Shown here in pieces: positions 34,560 through 43,131 of a DNA stretch of 64,000 nucleotides. Origin of the DNA: Streptosporangium lutulentum (GTDB lineage Bacteria; Actinomycetota; Actinomycetes; Streptosporangiales; Streptosporangiaceae); contig NZ_JAUSQU010000001.1 in the NCBI RefSeq assembly GCF_030811455.1, positions 9,114,001 to 9,178,000 of the forward strand, given 5' to 3'. Every line of letters starts with the position of its first letter. Position 1 is the first letter of the stretch. The translations under genes and the position numbers were made by a program. The notes under the pieces are model-generated. The model had not been told where the DNA came from. It searched no databases and saw nothing but the letters and a program-made list of their open reading frames with translations.

Positions 34560-34981
34560 GCCGGCCTCGCCGCGCCTCGGCGCTTGCGGAGCACGATCGC
34601 CATGCGGTCGGGGGAGTCGGTTACGGCATCCACATCATCAGCCAGGGCGGTGAGCACCATCCAGGCGAAGTCATCGCGGTTCGGTGCGGAACTACCGACC
34701 GTGCTGACCTCGACCCGGACCTGCATCAGCTGCCCGGTGAGCTCGAACTCGGCAGTCAGATCGGTGCCGGGCACGGCTTGGGCCAGCAACATCGCGCACG
34801 CCTCGTCGACCGCGATCCGCAGATCCTCGATCTCGTCCAGCGTAAAGTCCAGCCGTGCGGCCAGTCCGGCGGTAGCCGTACGTAGCACGGACAGATAGGC
34901 ACTCGCCGCAGGCAGCCGGACGCTCACCACGTCACGGACATTGCTCATACCGACGGCAGGCACCTCGGTGTGTTCGGTCAC
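34556..34981 (-). CDS. rsbW: RsbW-type anti-sigma factor (ATP-binding)
   Basis: 141 residues. The GHKL-type ATPase fold is seen in the N-box LRIAVDEACAMLL and the G1-like DFAWMVLTALADDVD segment with MAIVLRKRR at the C-terminus. The position directly before sigF, with overlapping stop and start, marks it as the SigF antagonist that also phosphorylates an anti-anti-sigma protein. No anti-anti-sigma gene is in the window. Confidence 0.92.
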   Translation of the reverse strand: MTEHTEVPAVGMSNVRDVVSVRLPAASAYLSVLRTATAGLAARLDFTLDEIEDLRIAVDEACAMLLAQAVPGTDLTAEFELTGQLMQVRVEVSTVGSSAPNRDDFAWMVLTALADDVDAVTDSPDRMAIVLRKRRGAARPA

Positions 34982-35113
34982 GTTCCTCCTCGCAGAGTCG
35001 CTCTCTGCAACCTACAGCCCCTAGACGCTCCTTGGCCCGATTGGACTCGCGATCGGGGTGAATTGACACCACTAGAACATCTGAAGATGTCCAAAAAGTG
35101 CGCTTGAACAGGT

Positions 35114-35148
35114 CAAGCCCCGCATGATCGCACCTCATGCGGGGCTTG
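35114..35148 (-). terminator. Terminator downstream of sodN
   Basis: CAAGCCCCGCATGA, 7-nt loop, TCATGCGGGGCTTG: perfect 14-bp stem 51 nt beyond the sodN stop codon on the minus strand. Confidence 0.82.
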
Positions 35149-35199
35149 CTGTGATGATCACGACGCTCACCGCCGCGGCGGACGGCGGCGCCGCTCCGC

Positions 35200-35604
35200 T
35201 CAGGCGGCCTTCTTGGTCTCCCAGAAGATGTCGGAGATCTCGTTGATCTTGCCCAGGAGCTCGTCGGCTTTGGCGACGTCGACGGTGCCCTTACCGCCGG
35301 CGGCGCCCGCGAGCTTGGTGGCGTCCCAGAAGAGCTGGTGCAGCTGAGGGTAGGCCTCCAGGTGCGGGGGCTTGAAGTAGTCGGTCCACAGCACCCACAG
35401 GTGGTGCTTGACGAGCTCGGACCGCTCCTCCTTGATGGTGATCGCGCGGGCGCGGAAGACCGGGTCCTCGTTCGCGGCGTACTTCTCCATGATGGCCTTC
35501 ACGGATTCGGCCTCGATACGAGCCTGAGCCGGGTCGTACACACCACACGGCAGGTCACAGTGCGCGGAGGCGATGTGCTTGGGTCGCAGAAGTCGTGCGA
35601 GCAT
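35200..35604 (-). CDS. sodN: Nickel superoxide dismutase
   Basis: 134 residues from the ATG at 35604. A 14-residue propeptide (MLARLLRPKHIASA) precedes the nickel hook HCDLPCGVYDP; after cleavage His1, Cys2 and Cys6 bind nickel. The rest is a four-helix bundle ending DIFWETKKAA. It removes superoxide in the cytoplasm. The propeptide must be cut, and the divergent neighbour encodes the SodX-type protease. ORF continuation upstream of this ATG runs antisense to sodX and is rejected. Confidence 0.97.
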   Translation of the reverse strand: MLARLLRPKHIASAHCDLPCGVYDPAQARIEAESVKAIMEKYAANEDPVFRARAITIKEERSELVKHHLWVLWTDYFKPPHLEAYPQLHQLFWDATKLAGAAGGKGTVDVAKADELLGKINEISDIFWETKKAA

Positions 35605-35695
35605 CGGAAAATCCTTCCTTGATGCTGAGTTCGGCATGGTCCGGTTAACGACCTTACTCGTCTTCAAAAACCCGTGTGGGAGGGGGCTGGGCTCC

Positions 35696-36001
35696 ATGAG
35701 AGTGCGTGTCGAGGGAGAGTCGATGCTGCCCGCGCTGCGACCGGGCGACTGGCTGTGGGTACGGCGCGGCGCCACGGTGAGAGCCGGGGACCTGGTCGTG
35801 GCGCGGCTCCCGTCCGAGGAGGCGAGACTGATCGTCAAAAGGGCCGCCTGGGAGGCGGACGGGGGATGGTGGCTGGAGAGCGACAACCAGCGCGCCTCCG
35901 GCCGCCGCGACAGCTGGGACTTCGGCGCGCTCCCGCCGTCGTCGATCGTCGGCCGGGTGATGCTGCGCTACTGGCCGCCCCCTTTCCGGCGGGCACGGTA
36001 G
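35696..36001 (+). CDS. sodX: Nickel-type superoxide dismutase maturation protease
   Basis: 101 residues from the ATG at 35696. It is a small S24/S26-like peptidase: GESMLPALRPGDWLWV carries the catalytic Ser9, and RLIVKRA carries Lys48, a Ser-Lys dyad. No membrane anchor, as expected for a cytoplasmic processing enzyme. It removes the SodN propeptide. Divergent from sodN with 91 nt between the starts. Confidence 0.92.
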   Translation: MRVRVEGESMLPALRPGDWLWVRRGATVRAGDLVVARLPSEEARLIVKRAAWEADGGWWLESDNQRASGRRDSWDFGALPPSSIVGRVMLRYWPPPFRRAR

Positions 36002-36176
36002 CGGCGGCGGCGCCTCCGGCACCGATCCTCCGGCCGTTCCTTCCCGCCGTTCTCCTCCGGCCGTTCCTTTCCGCGGGGCCTTTCCTCAGGGCCTTGCACA
36101 GGTCTTTTCCGCGGGTCTTTTCCGCGGGCACGGTGGCGGCCGCGACATCTCCGGCGGCACGGTGCCACCGGCCGCG
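36002..36176. repeat. GC-rich spacer with diverged repeats of the sodX 3' end
   Basis: GGCGGGCACGGTA is found at the sodX 3' end (about 35988), a variant CGCGGGCACGGTGGCGGC at about 36124, and GGCGGGCACGGTAGGCGGC at about 36197 in the next gene. CTTTTCCGCGGG is also repeated twice at about 36101-36127. No gene. Confidence 0.5.
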
Positions 36177-36710
36177 TTACTGGCTTCCCACCTTCTGGCG
36201 GGCACGGTAGGCGGCCACGTTCGCCCGGCTGGCGCACCGCTCCGAGCAGTAGCGCCGGGACCGGTTGGAGGAGGTGTCGAGATAGGCCTTGCGGCAGGGC
36301 GGCGCCTGGCAGATGCCGAGGCGGTCCACGCCCAGGTCGGTGACGATGGTGGCCAGGCCCATGACGGCGCCCACGGCGTACTGGTCGGCCATCCGGCCGC
36401 CCTCGGTGAGGTGCATGTGCCAGCGCTCGCCGTCGTGACCGGAGATCTGCGGCTGGACCGGATGATGGATCAACAGCGAGTTGAGGCGGTCGACCACGGC
36501 CTGCTCGTCACCGGCGTCGGCGGTCTCGAACACGATGATGAGCTCCTCGCGGAGGTCGCGCAGGGCGTCGAGGTCTCCGCGGGTGAGACGGCAGCCCGGC
36601 CGGTAGCGGCCACCCTCTTCCAGGAGGGTGCGCAGCCCTTCCAGGCCGTTCAGCCTCTCGGGGCTGTTGATCAGTAGTACGGCCAGCTCGGCGTAGGTGG
36701 TCAGGTCCAT
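36177..36710 (-). CDS. CGNR zinc-finger domain protein (ABATE-like)
   Basis: 177 residues. The N-terminal region (1-120) resembles the ABATE domain, a putative stress-induced regulator region. The C-terminal zinc finger reads CQAPPCRKAYLDTSSNRSRR, then YCSERCASRANVAAYR: two CxxxC or CxxC pairs around the Asn-Arg core, as in CGNR proteins. Likely a DNA-binding regulator; no target is evident. It is divergent from malic enzyme. Confidence 0.88.
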   Translation of the reverse strand: MDLTTYAELAVLLINSPERLNGLEGLRTLLEEGGRYRPGCRLTRGDLDALRDLREELIIVFETADAGDEQAVVDRLNSLLIHHPVQPQISGHDGERWHMHLTEGGRMADQYAVGAVMGLATIVTDLGVDRLGICQAPPCRKAYLDTSSNRSRRYCSERCASRANVAAYRARQKVGSQ

Positions 36711-36975
36711 CGGGTGACCCGTCGATGTAAGCGATGGATAGGGATTTCGAGTATTACACGAGCGGCGCTATTAACACCACGTCAACAGGGTAAGCGTCTT
36801 CTGGCATCTGGCGGAGTCTCAACATGTGGCACAATCGAGCGACGGGTGACCCCCGACCCCTCCAGGCGACCGTGCTCAGTGAGCAGGCCCCGAGCGGCTA
36901 CCGAAGCCCGGGACAGGCTTCCTGCGGCCGCCTCCGAAGGAACTTGTCCGTCTGATCGAACCAACAGGGGTCACT

Positions 36976-38175
36976 GTGGCTGTCACGCCATCCTCCGCTT
37001 CCCTCAAGACACTCGAGGCCCTCGACGAGGACCCGGCCTTCGCCCTGCATCGCGGTGGCAAGCTGGAGGTCCGCTCGACCGTTCCGGTCCGCGACGCCGA
37101 CGACCTCGCCCTCGCCTACACCCCGGGTGTGGCCAGGGTCTGCAGCGCGATCGCCGAGAACCCGGAGCTCGCCAAGGACTACACCTGGGTGTCCAACGTG
37201 GTCGCCGTCGTCTCCGACGGCACCGCGGTCCTCGGCCTCGGAGACATCGGGCCCTCCGCCGCCATGCCGGTCATGGAGGGCAAGGCCCTGCTGTTCAAGC
37301 AGTTCGCGAACGTCGACGCGGTGCCGATCTGTCTCGACTGCACCGACGTGGACGCGCTGGTCGAGACGGTCGTGCGGCTCGCGCCCTCCTTCGGGGGCAT
37401 CAACCTGGAAGACATCAGCGCGCCCCGTTGCTTCGAGGTCGAAGACCGGCTGCGCGAGCTGCTGGACATCCCCGTCTTCCACGACGATCAGCACGGCACC
37501 GCGATCGTGGTGCTGGCGGCGCTGAAGAACGCCGCCCGGCTGACCGGCCGCTCGCTGGGCGAGCTGCGGGTCGTGGTCGCCGGCGCCGGGGCCTCCGGGG
37601 TCGCCGTCAGCCGGATCCTCCTCAACGCGGGCATCGGCGACATCGGGGTGTCCGACTCCAAGGGCCTGATCTACCAGGGCCGCGAGGGGCTCAACGCGGT
37701 GAAGGAAGCACTGGCGCGCGACACCAACAGGGCCGGCCTGCGCGGTTCCACGGAGCACGCGCTGGCCGGGGCCGATGTGTTCGTCGGCCTGTCGGGCTCG
37801 ACGGTCTCCGAGGAGTCCATCGCGTCGATGGCGCCCGGCTCGATCGTCTTCGCGCTGTCCAACCCGACGCCGGAGGTGCATCCGGAGGTCGCCAGGAAGC
37901 ACGCGTGGGTGGTCGCGACCGGCCGCTCCGACTTCCCCAACCAGATCAACAACGTGCTGGCCTTCCCCGGCGTCTTCAGGGGGGCGCTCGATGTCCGGGC
38001 CACCACCATCACCGAGAACATGAAGGTCGCCGCGGCCGAGGCGCTGGCCGCCGTGGTCGGGGACGACCTGTCGGCCGACTACGTGATCCCGAGCCCGTTC
38101 GACGAGCGCGTCGCCCCCGCCGTCACCGCCGCGGTCGCCGCGCAGGCCCGCGCCGACGGGGTCGCCCGCGTCTAA
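36976..38175 (+). CDS. NAD(P)-dependent malic enzyme
   Basis: 399 residues, the short bacterial form. Converts malate to pyruvate and CO2. The catalytic region has YTPGVARVCSAI, then NVVAVVSDGTAVLGLGDIGP, GKALLFKQFANVDAVPICL and FHDDQHGTAIV. The Rossmann motif is VVAGAGASGVAVSRIL. Ends with the conserved VIPSPFDERV. The GTG start at 36976 follows CAGGGG. The upstream 265-nt gap is AT-richer and must hold its promoter. Confidence 0.95.
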   Translation: MAVTPSSASLKTLEALDEDPAFALHRGGKLEVRSTVPVRDADDLALAYTPGVARVCSAIAENPELAKDYTWVSNVVAVVSDGTAVLGLGDIGPSAAMPVMEGKALLFKQFANVDAVPICLDCTDVDALVETVVRLAPSFGGINLEDISAPRCFEVEDRLRELLDIPVFHDDQHGTAIVVLAALKNAARLTGRSLGELRVVVAGAGASGVAVSRILLNAGIGDIGVSDSKGLIYQGREGLNAVKEALARDTNRAGLRGSTEHALAGADVFVGLSGSTVSEESIASMAPGSIVFALSNPTPEVHPEVARKHAWVVATGRSDFPNQINNVLAFPGVFRGALDVRATTITENMKVAAAEALAAVVGDDLSADYVIPSPFDERVAPAVTAAVAAQARADGVARV

Positions 38176-38211
38176 CCCGGGCCAGCGGACAAGGCGATCT
38201 CGAAAGTCGTC

Positions 38212-38245
38212 ACGGCTGGTCATCACCTCTGCGATGACCAGCCGT
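38212..38245 (+). terminator. Terminator after malic enzyme gene
   Basis: ACGGCTGGTCATC, 8-nt loop, GATGACCAGCCGT: perfect 13-bp stem 36 nt after the stop codon, followed by CTCGTCTGTT. Confidence 0.85.
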
Positions 38246-38279
38246 CTCGTCTGTTCCTGGACGGCTCGCCGCTTGTGCC

Positions 38280-38350
38280 GCGCCTTGTTCGCCCTGGATT
38301 GTGAACGCTTTCGTGCGATCCGCCCGATCACCGGCCAAGCATGTGAAAGC
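38280..38350 (+). pseudogene. Remnant of a VapC-type toxin gene 3' end
   Basis: Translates as LFALDCERFRAIRPITG, nearly the same as the C-terminus of the intact toxin 0.9 kb downstream (LFTLDREHFRAIRPITG at 39235-39285). DNA identity is high across about 50 nt. No upstream toxin sequence remains before 38280, so this is a truncated duplicate. The rest of the gap to 38584 shows no gene. Confidence 0.75.
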
Positions 38351-38584
38351 CCCCGAAGAGCTGTTGCCCGGGTCCTTGGAGGAGACGACCGCCGGCTGGT
38401 ACCCCGAGCGGGGACACCCCACCTGCCAGCCTGGAGAAGCCCTGACGGGATGGATCGCGGCTTTCCGGATCACCGGCTCACGTTCTCGCGTCATTCGAGC
38501 TGGTGGTTGAGGCAGATCCATGACGCATGATCTCGCGTGTTGATACGGCGGGCACTCGTTGGGAATGTCCGCTGTCCTTTCGCT

Positions 38585-38627
38585 GATTCCAAGGAATCCT
38601 GCCCGATGTAGTACATAAGTAGTACAG
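38585..38627 (+). promoter_or_regulatory. Likely operator/promoter of the toxin-antitoxin operon
   Basis: GATTCC, AA, GGAATC forms an inverted repeat at 38585-38598. TAGTACA at about 38609 and 38620 is an 11-nt-spaced direct repeat just before the antitoxin ATG. Phd-type antitoxins usually autorepress at such palindromic repeats. Confidence 0.5.
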
Positions 38628-38634
38628 TGGGCGC

Positions 38635-38883
38635 ATGGAGGCTACAGCACGTGAGTTCAACCAGCAGTCTGCCCGGATCCTTGCCGCAGCCGAGCACGGG
38701 GAAACCGTCGCGGTCACCAAGAACGGCCGCCACATCGCCACACTGGTGCCTGCCCACCAGGCCGATCCGCCGCCCCCGTTTCCTGTCGACCCCATGGGTG
38801 ACGACGACCTTCCCCTGTTCGACGGACCTGCCGATCTCTCGGCACGGGCTGACGCGCTTCTCGCTGAGGGATTCGGTCTGTGA
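38635..38883 (+). CDS. Type II antitoxin, Phd/YefM family
   Basis: 82 residues. N-terminal half has the Phd/YefM fold pattern: ATAREFNQQSARILAAAEHG then ETVAVTKNGRHIATLVP. The C-terminal half is Pro/Asp-rich and probably the flexible toxin-wrapping tail. It overlaps the toxin gene by 4 nt (GTGA), the classical toxin-antitoxin arrangement. Confidence 0.92.
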   Translation: MEATAREFNQQSARILAAAEHGETVAVTKNGRHIATLVPAHQADPPPPFPVDPMGDDDLPLFDGPADLSARADALLAEGFGL

Positions 38884-39320
38884 CTGTTCCTGTCGCCATC
38901 GCCGACACCTCCGCACTGCTGGCGATATTCAATCGCCGCGACGTGGAGCATGAGGCCTGTGTCAAGGCTCGCGCCCAGGTAGGCCATCTGGTCATCTCCC
39001 CGCTTGTCCTCGCCGAGCTCGACTACCTGATCACAAGCAGGGTCGGCCAGCACGCCGCCTTCGCGGTTCTCGACCACATCATGGGCAGAATCGATGTGAA
39101 GAGGTACGAGGTGCCCGAGGTCTCTCCGTACCTGCGCACCGCCCGCGCGCTCATGGCTCGCTACGGGACGATGAACATCGGCCTGACCGATGCCATGAAC
39201 GCGGCCCTGGCGGCCGAGTTCCGAACCGACGCCCTCTTCACGTTGGATCGTGAACACTTTCGTGCGATTCGCCCGATCACCGGACACGAATGTTTTCGCC
39301 TTCTCCCCGATGACATCTGA
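38880..39320 (+). CDS. PIN-domain ribonuclease toxin (VapC type)
   Basis: 146 residues. PIN acidic residues are Asp9 (IADTSALLAIF), Glu46 (LAELDYL), Asp104 (GLTDAMNAAL) and Asp123 (TLDREHF). VapC toxins cleave specific RNAs, often tRNA, and are neutralised by the partner. The GTG start overlaps the antitoxin stop. All four metal ligands are present, so it is likely active. Confidence 0.92.
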   Translation: MTVPVAIADTSALLAIFNRRDVEHEACVKARAQVGHLVISPLVLAELDYLITSRVGQHAAFAVLDHIMGRIDVKRYEVPEVSPYLRTARALMARYGTMNIGLTDAMNAALAAEFRTDALFTLDREHFRAIRPITGHECFRLLPDDI

Positions 39321-39343
39321 GCAGTCCTTCAGAGTCGCGAGGC

Positions 39344-39562
39344 TCAGGTTTCCTGGTCGGTCAAGGCGAGGTCGCGTTCGGCGAGCGCGGCGCGCAGGAG
39401 GCGGATGGCTTTGGGCCCCATGCCGTGCAGCCGCAGGAGTTCTTGCTCGGTGGCGGAGGCCACCTGGGCGAGTGTCGTGTAGCCGGCCGCTGCCAGGGCT
39501 CGGCGCGCCGGCACCCCAAGGTTGCTCGGGATGTCGTCCTTGCCCTGGCTCTGATCCGTCAC
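39344..39562 (-). CDS. Small helix-hairpin-helix protein
   Basis: 72 residues. GVPARRALAAAGYTTLAQVA, then TEQELLRLHGMGPKAIRLLR is a helix-hairpin-helix unit similar to the C-terminal domain of RNA polymerase alpha; HGMGP is the hairpin. Likely a non-specific DNA-binding protein. It is convergent with the toxin gene. Function unknown. Confidence 0.8.
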   Translation of the reverse strand: MTDQSQGKDDIPSNLGVPARRALAAAGYTTLAQVASATEQELLRLHGMGPKAIRLLRAALAERDLALTDQET

Positions 39563-39815
39563 GATGTCTCCTTGATCAGGTCGGCGATCTCGTGGTCTCT
39601 TCCGTCGGACTCTGTCGCATGACGATCACGGCCGGGGTGAGCTGAGAGCCTACGACGGCATCCGCCGCCACGAGCACGCGACAGCCTCACACCATCGTCG
39701 GCCTCATCTGGCATCGTCGGCACTGGGACGGCTGATCCGTCTGACAAACGGTCTGCCTCCGTCCCGCCTCCGTCCCGCCTCCCAATGGCCGGCGCTGACA
39801 GATGAGGGGGACTCG

Positions 39816-40331
39816 GTGAAGCCGCTCGTGCTCCTGGACGTGGACGGGGTGCTCAACCCGCAGAGGCGCTCCTTCTTGCGGTTTCGACGCTACGAGGTCG
39901 TCATTGACGGCGAGGCGCACGGGATCCTGCTTGATCCTCGGCACGGAGCCAAGCTGGTGGCGCTGGCTCGTGACACCGGCGCCGAGCTGGCCTGGGCCAC
40001 CAGTTGGGAGCAGCACGCCAACACCGAGATCAGCCCGCGCATCGGCCTGCCCCACCTGCCGGTGATCACCGTGGCGGGCGATCTGACCTCATGGACCGGC
40101 GAGCATTTCAAGACCCGGCCCGTCGCCGACTACGTACGGCACCGCCCGTTCGTCTGGTTCGACGACGACCTCACCCCCGCCGACCAGAACTACCTGCGCG
40201 CCCACCCCGGCGTCGGCGCCTTCCTCCTGATCGACGTCGACCCCCGAACCGGCCTCGCCGACCACCACCTCGACCAGGCTCGCGACTGGCTCATCACGAC
40301 CGTTTCGAATCAGGGCGATGCCCAGGCGTGA
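39816..40331 (+). CDS. HAD-like domain protein
   Basis: 171 residues from a GTG after GAGGGGG. HAD motif I is LLDVDGVLNP, motif II is in LAWATSWEQHAN, and motif IV is WFDDDLTP. This is the small secretory/HAD_2-like group found often in actinobacterial accessory regions. Presumed phosphatase; substrate unknown. Confidence 0.87.
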   Translation: MKPLVLLDVDGVLNPQRRSFLRFRRYEVVIDGEAHGILLDPRHGAKLVALARDTGAELAWATSWEQHANTEISPRIGLPHLPVITVAGDLTSWTGEHFKTRPVADYVRHRPFVWFDDDLTPADQNYLRAHPGVGAFLLIDVDPRTGLADHHLDQARDWLITTVSNQGDAQA

Positions 40332-40871
40332 CCCGCACGAAGGGATAACTCTTCGGCATCCTCGGGATCTTCAGCACCGGAATCACCTTTTCAACTACCG
40401 GCTCATCGCGGACATCGATCGTCCCGGCATCCGAAGACGCGAGTGCCCGCTTCGTATCGCACTGGCCGCCGCGTTGCTGTGGGCATGTCTGCCGAGGGAA
40501 GGGCTGTCGTCGTATCAAGGATCGTGGCCGTCTCCGGATGAGCGGGCCGAGCCGCGCGAACTCATACGGCCGTTGCCGGAGGCGGTCCCGGCGAATTACC
40601 GAGCTCTTTTCTCTTCCCATGCCGACGGATCGAGGAAGGATAGATTTGGTGGAGCTCCATTATGCCAGTGACTATGACCTGGGGATTTCCAGTATGGCCT
40701 GAACGGCGACAGGGAAGGTTCGCTCTTCACGATGGGATTCATCCCGGGGATGAATCCCTGAGCTCTGATCTCCGTCAAACTTGTTCAGCCCCAATCGCTG
40801 ACTGACCGGAACTTCGTCCCTACCCTTGTCGTTGATCGATCCGATGACCTCTTCCCGCATAGCGAGGGCCT
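40332..40871. other. Gene-free region with a strong palindrome
   Basis: 540 nt, AT-richer than the chromosome, with no convincing gene; the ORFs here lack family resemblance and normal codon bias. A perfect inverted repeat, GGGATTCATCC, CGG, GGATGAATCCC, lies at 40734-40758. Could be a decayed gene or a regulatory region for the next gene. Confidence 0.45.
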
Positions 40872-41690
40872 TTGTCACTGATCAGGTTACGGCTGGTCTG
40901 CTTGGTCACGTCTGTATTCATGGTCGCCGGATGTTCCGGCACGATACCCGTTTCCACTCACAGTGAAGCTCCCACCGTTCCTCAGCCGACTCAGGATTTC
41001 GTGGAGGATGGGGAGGACGTGGAGGACGAAGAACGGGGGTTCGTTGAGATCTGCGTCACGAAAAAGGCGCGGGTACGGGTCAACTATCGGGGTTGTGATG
41101 ACGCGCAGTCCGGCGTTGTCTGGTACTTCCTCCCGTTGAGCGCTCGGGCACCCGCCACCGGATCGAAGGCGAAGCGTGGCTCACTCAAACAGCCGCCCGG
41201 TAGTTCGTACCGGGTCCCGGCGAAGGGCGGCATCGGCTCAGAGGTGAGGATTACCGATGTTGAGGACCGTGTTAAGGTCTGCGTTTTCAAAAGTACGCGA
41301 ATCCGGTTCTCTGATATCAGATGCGATGACGGCGAGAAGGGTTACGACTGGTACTACATCCGAATCGACGGCTATGTTCCGGGAGTAGGCAAGAAGGCCG
41401 AGGACGGCTCCTTCCAGACGCCGTACGCGGATCCGTACAGCGCTCGTAGGAACGGTGGGGATGCGACCAAGGCCGCGATCGGTTACGAAGACCCGAACAT
41501 GCCTGAGGTCGAGGAGGAGGAAGAAGAGGAATACTGCACCACAACCATTGACGGTGAGTGTGTTTCCACTAACCGTTGCACAAGAACCGTGAACAGCGTT
41601 TGTGTCGAGAACGAGAACGGCTCCTTGGGGTCAAGCTCCAGCAGGTGCAGTAACGTTTTTGCGAATAAACGTTGGACGCGTCGCTGCTAA
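40872..41690 (+). CDS. Putative lipoprotein with internal duplication, unknown function
   Basis: 272 residues from a GTG. A signal peptide ends in the lipobox VFMVAGC (Cys21). After an acidic linker two related 50-residue units occur at about 58-107 and 134-184: each has VxxCV, a basic stretch, RxCDD, a Trp/Tyr core and a GS(L/F)(K/Q) end. The tail (211-272) has seven consecutive Glu and seven Cys. Codon use is less GC-biased than the neighbours, suggesting transfer. I do not recognise a family. Confidence 0.78.
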   Translation: MSLIRLRLVCLVTSVFMVAGCSGTIPVSTHSEAPTVPQPTQDFVEDGEDVEDEERGFVEICVTKKARVRVNYRGCDDAQSGVVWYFLPLSARAPATGSKAKRGSLKQPPGSSYRVPAKGGIGSEVRITDVEDRVKVCVFKSTRIRFSDIRCDDGEKGYDWYYIRIDGYVPGVGKKAEDGSFQTPYADPYSARRNGGDATKAAIGYEDPNMPEVEEEEEEEYCTTTIDGECVSTNRCTRTVNSVCVENENGSLGSSSSRCSNVFANKRWTRRC

Positions 41691-41806
41691 GCGATCGGTT
41701 GGCCGCCGGCGCAGACCGGGGCTGTGATCACGGTTGTGGACGCCTGACGCCACTCGGGAGATGTCCTCACACCTCGGCTCTCCGCTGTTCCGGAGACGGC
41801 CTGAAG

Positions 41807-41850
41807 GCAGTCGGCAGGATCCCGTCATCGGACGGAATCCTGCCGACTGC
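41807..41850. terminator. Bidirectional terminator
   Basis: GCAGTCGGCAGGATCCCGTC and its complement pair along 20 bp with one mismatch around loop ATCG. It lies between the lipoprotein gene and the convergent MFS gene. Confidence 0.85.
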
Positions 41851-41952
41851 GTACTTGGCGTGGCTGTTCCACACCTCCGGCACGGTGACGGTCCCCGCGA
41901 TCGCATCGCGTGATGCCGGCACGCTCAGTGCGTGACTGTGCGGTGCGGGCGG

Positions 41953-43131
41953 CTAGGTCGTGGCGAGATCCTCGTGAGGGTTCGCCGTCCAGCGCCGGAT
42001 TCCCTGGGCCGCGCCGGCGGTGACGAGCGCGAGGGCCACCAGCAGCGCGCTGACCCACAGTGGCGAACGGTAACCGAGTCCCGCGCTGATGGGGATCCCA
42101 CCGAGCCAGGGGCCGATCGCGGCGCCCACGTTGAACGCGGCCGTGGCGAACCCGCCGGCCAGGGTCGGCGCCTTGGTCGCCGCGTAGAGTGCCTGCGAGA
42201 TCAACGTCGATCCGACGGCGAACGCCAGGGTCCCCTGGACAAGGACGAGCACGATCGTCGCCACCGGGTTCCCGGCGGTCACCGCGAACACCACCCAGCC
42301 GATGAGCAGGGCCACCCCGCCGGTCACCAGGAGGGGGACAGGTCGCACATCGGCGATGCGACCGCCGAGGGCGACACCGAGGAACGAACCCAGGCCGAAG
42401 AGCGCCAGCATGGCGGGCACCCATGCGGATTCGATTCCGGCGACGACGGTGACCAGCGGCGCGAGGTAGGTGAACGTGCAGAACGTCGCGCCGTTCACGA
42501 GGGCTCCCAGGAGCAGGGTCACCAGAAGCCGCCGATCGCGCAGCGAGCTCAGTTCCCCGCGCGCGCTCGTGTGGGTGGAGCCGGAGCCACCGGCCGGGAC
42601 CGCCCGCAGGATCGCGATGACGGCCGGCACCGACACGATGGCCACCGCCCAGAACGCTGAGCGCCATCCCCACAGCTGACCGAGCAGCGCACCGGCGGGA
42701 ACGCCCACGACACAGGCGATGGTGATGCCACCGAGCAGGATGGAGGCGGCGCGGCCCTTGGCGTTCGGCGCGACCATACCGGTCGCGGTCGTCAGAGCCA
42801 CCGCCAAGAACCCGGCGTTGGCCAGCGCCCCGACGACCCGCGTGGCCAGCAACACCCCGAAGCTGGTGGTGATCGCGCCGAGGACATGGACGAGCAGGAA
42901 AACGATCAGGAAGGTCAGGAGCGAGCGACGGCGTGACCAGCGCAGGCTCAGAATCGTCATCAGCGGCGCGCCGATGACCATCCCCACCGCGAACGCCGAG
43001 GTCAGAAATCCCGCGGTGGGGATGGACACGTACATGTCTCGCGCGATGCCCGACACGAGGCCGGACAACATGAACTCGGACGTTCCCTGGGCGAAGACCG
43101 CCAGTCCGAGCAGGTAGACAACGAAGGGCAT
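41953..43131 (-). CDS. MFS drug exporter, Cmx/CmrA (chloramphenicol)-like
   Basis: 392 residues from the ATG at 43131, twelve predicted membrane helices. The N-terminus, LLGLAVFAQGTSEFMLSGL, and the motif-A region around LRWSRRRSLL match the DHA1 drug:H+ antiporters and closely resemble actinobacterial chloramphenicol exporters. Substrate is inferred. The ORF opens further upstream, but that extension is Arg-rich and not membrane-like. Confidence 0.9.
   Translation of the reverse strand: MPFVVYLLGLAVFAQGTSEFMLSGLVSGIARDMYVSIPTAGFLTSAFAVGMVIGAPLMTILSLRWSRRRSLLTFLIVFLLVHVLGAITTSFGVLLATRVVGALANAGFLAVALTTATGMVAPNAKGRAASILLGGITIACVVGVPAGALLGQLWGWRSAFWAVAIVSVPAVIAILRAVPAGGSGSTHTSARGELSSLRDRRLLVTLLLGALVNGATFCTFTYLAPLVTVVAGIESAWVPAMLALFGLGSFLGVALGGRIADVRPVPLLVTGGVALLIGWVVFAVTAGNPVATIVLVLVQGTLAFAVGSTLISQALYAATKAPTLAGGFATAAFNVGAAIGPWLGGIPISAGLGYRSPLWVSALLVALALVTAGAAQGIRRWTANPHEDLATT

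Noticed and set aside
34982..35113. SigF-type promoter before rsbW
   Set aside because: No GTTT-N14-17-GGGTA match could be found on the minus strand.
40318..40671. 117-codon ORF in the gene-poor stretch
   Set aside because: Overlaps the HAD gene end, lacks normal codon bias and resembles no family.
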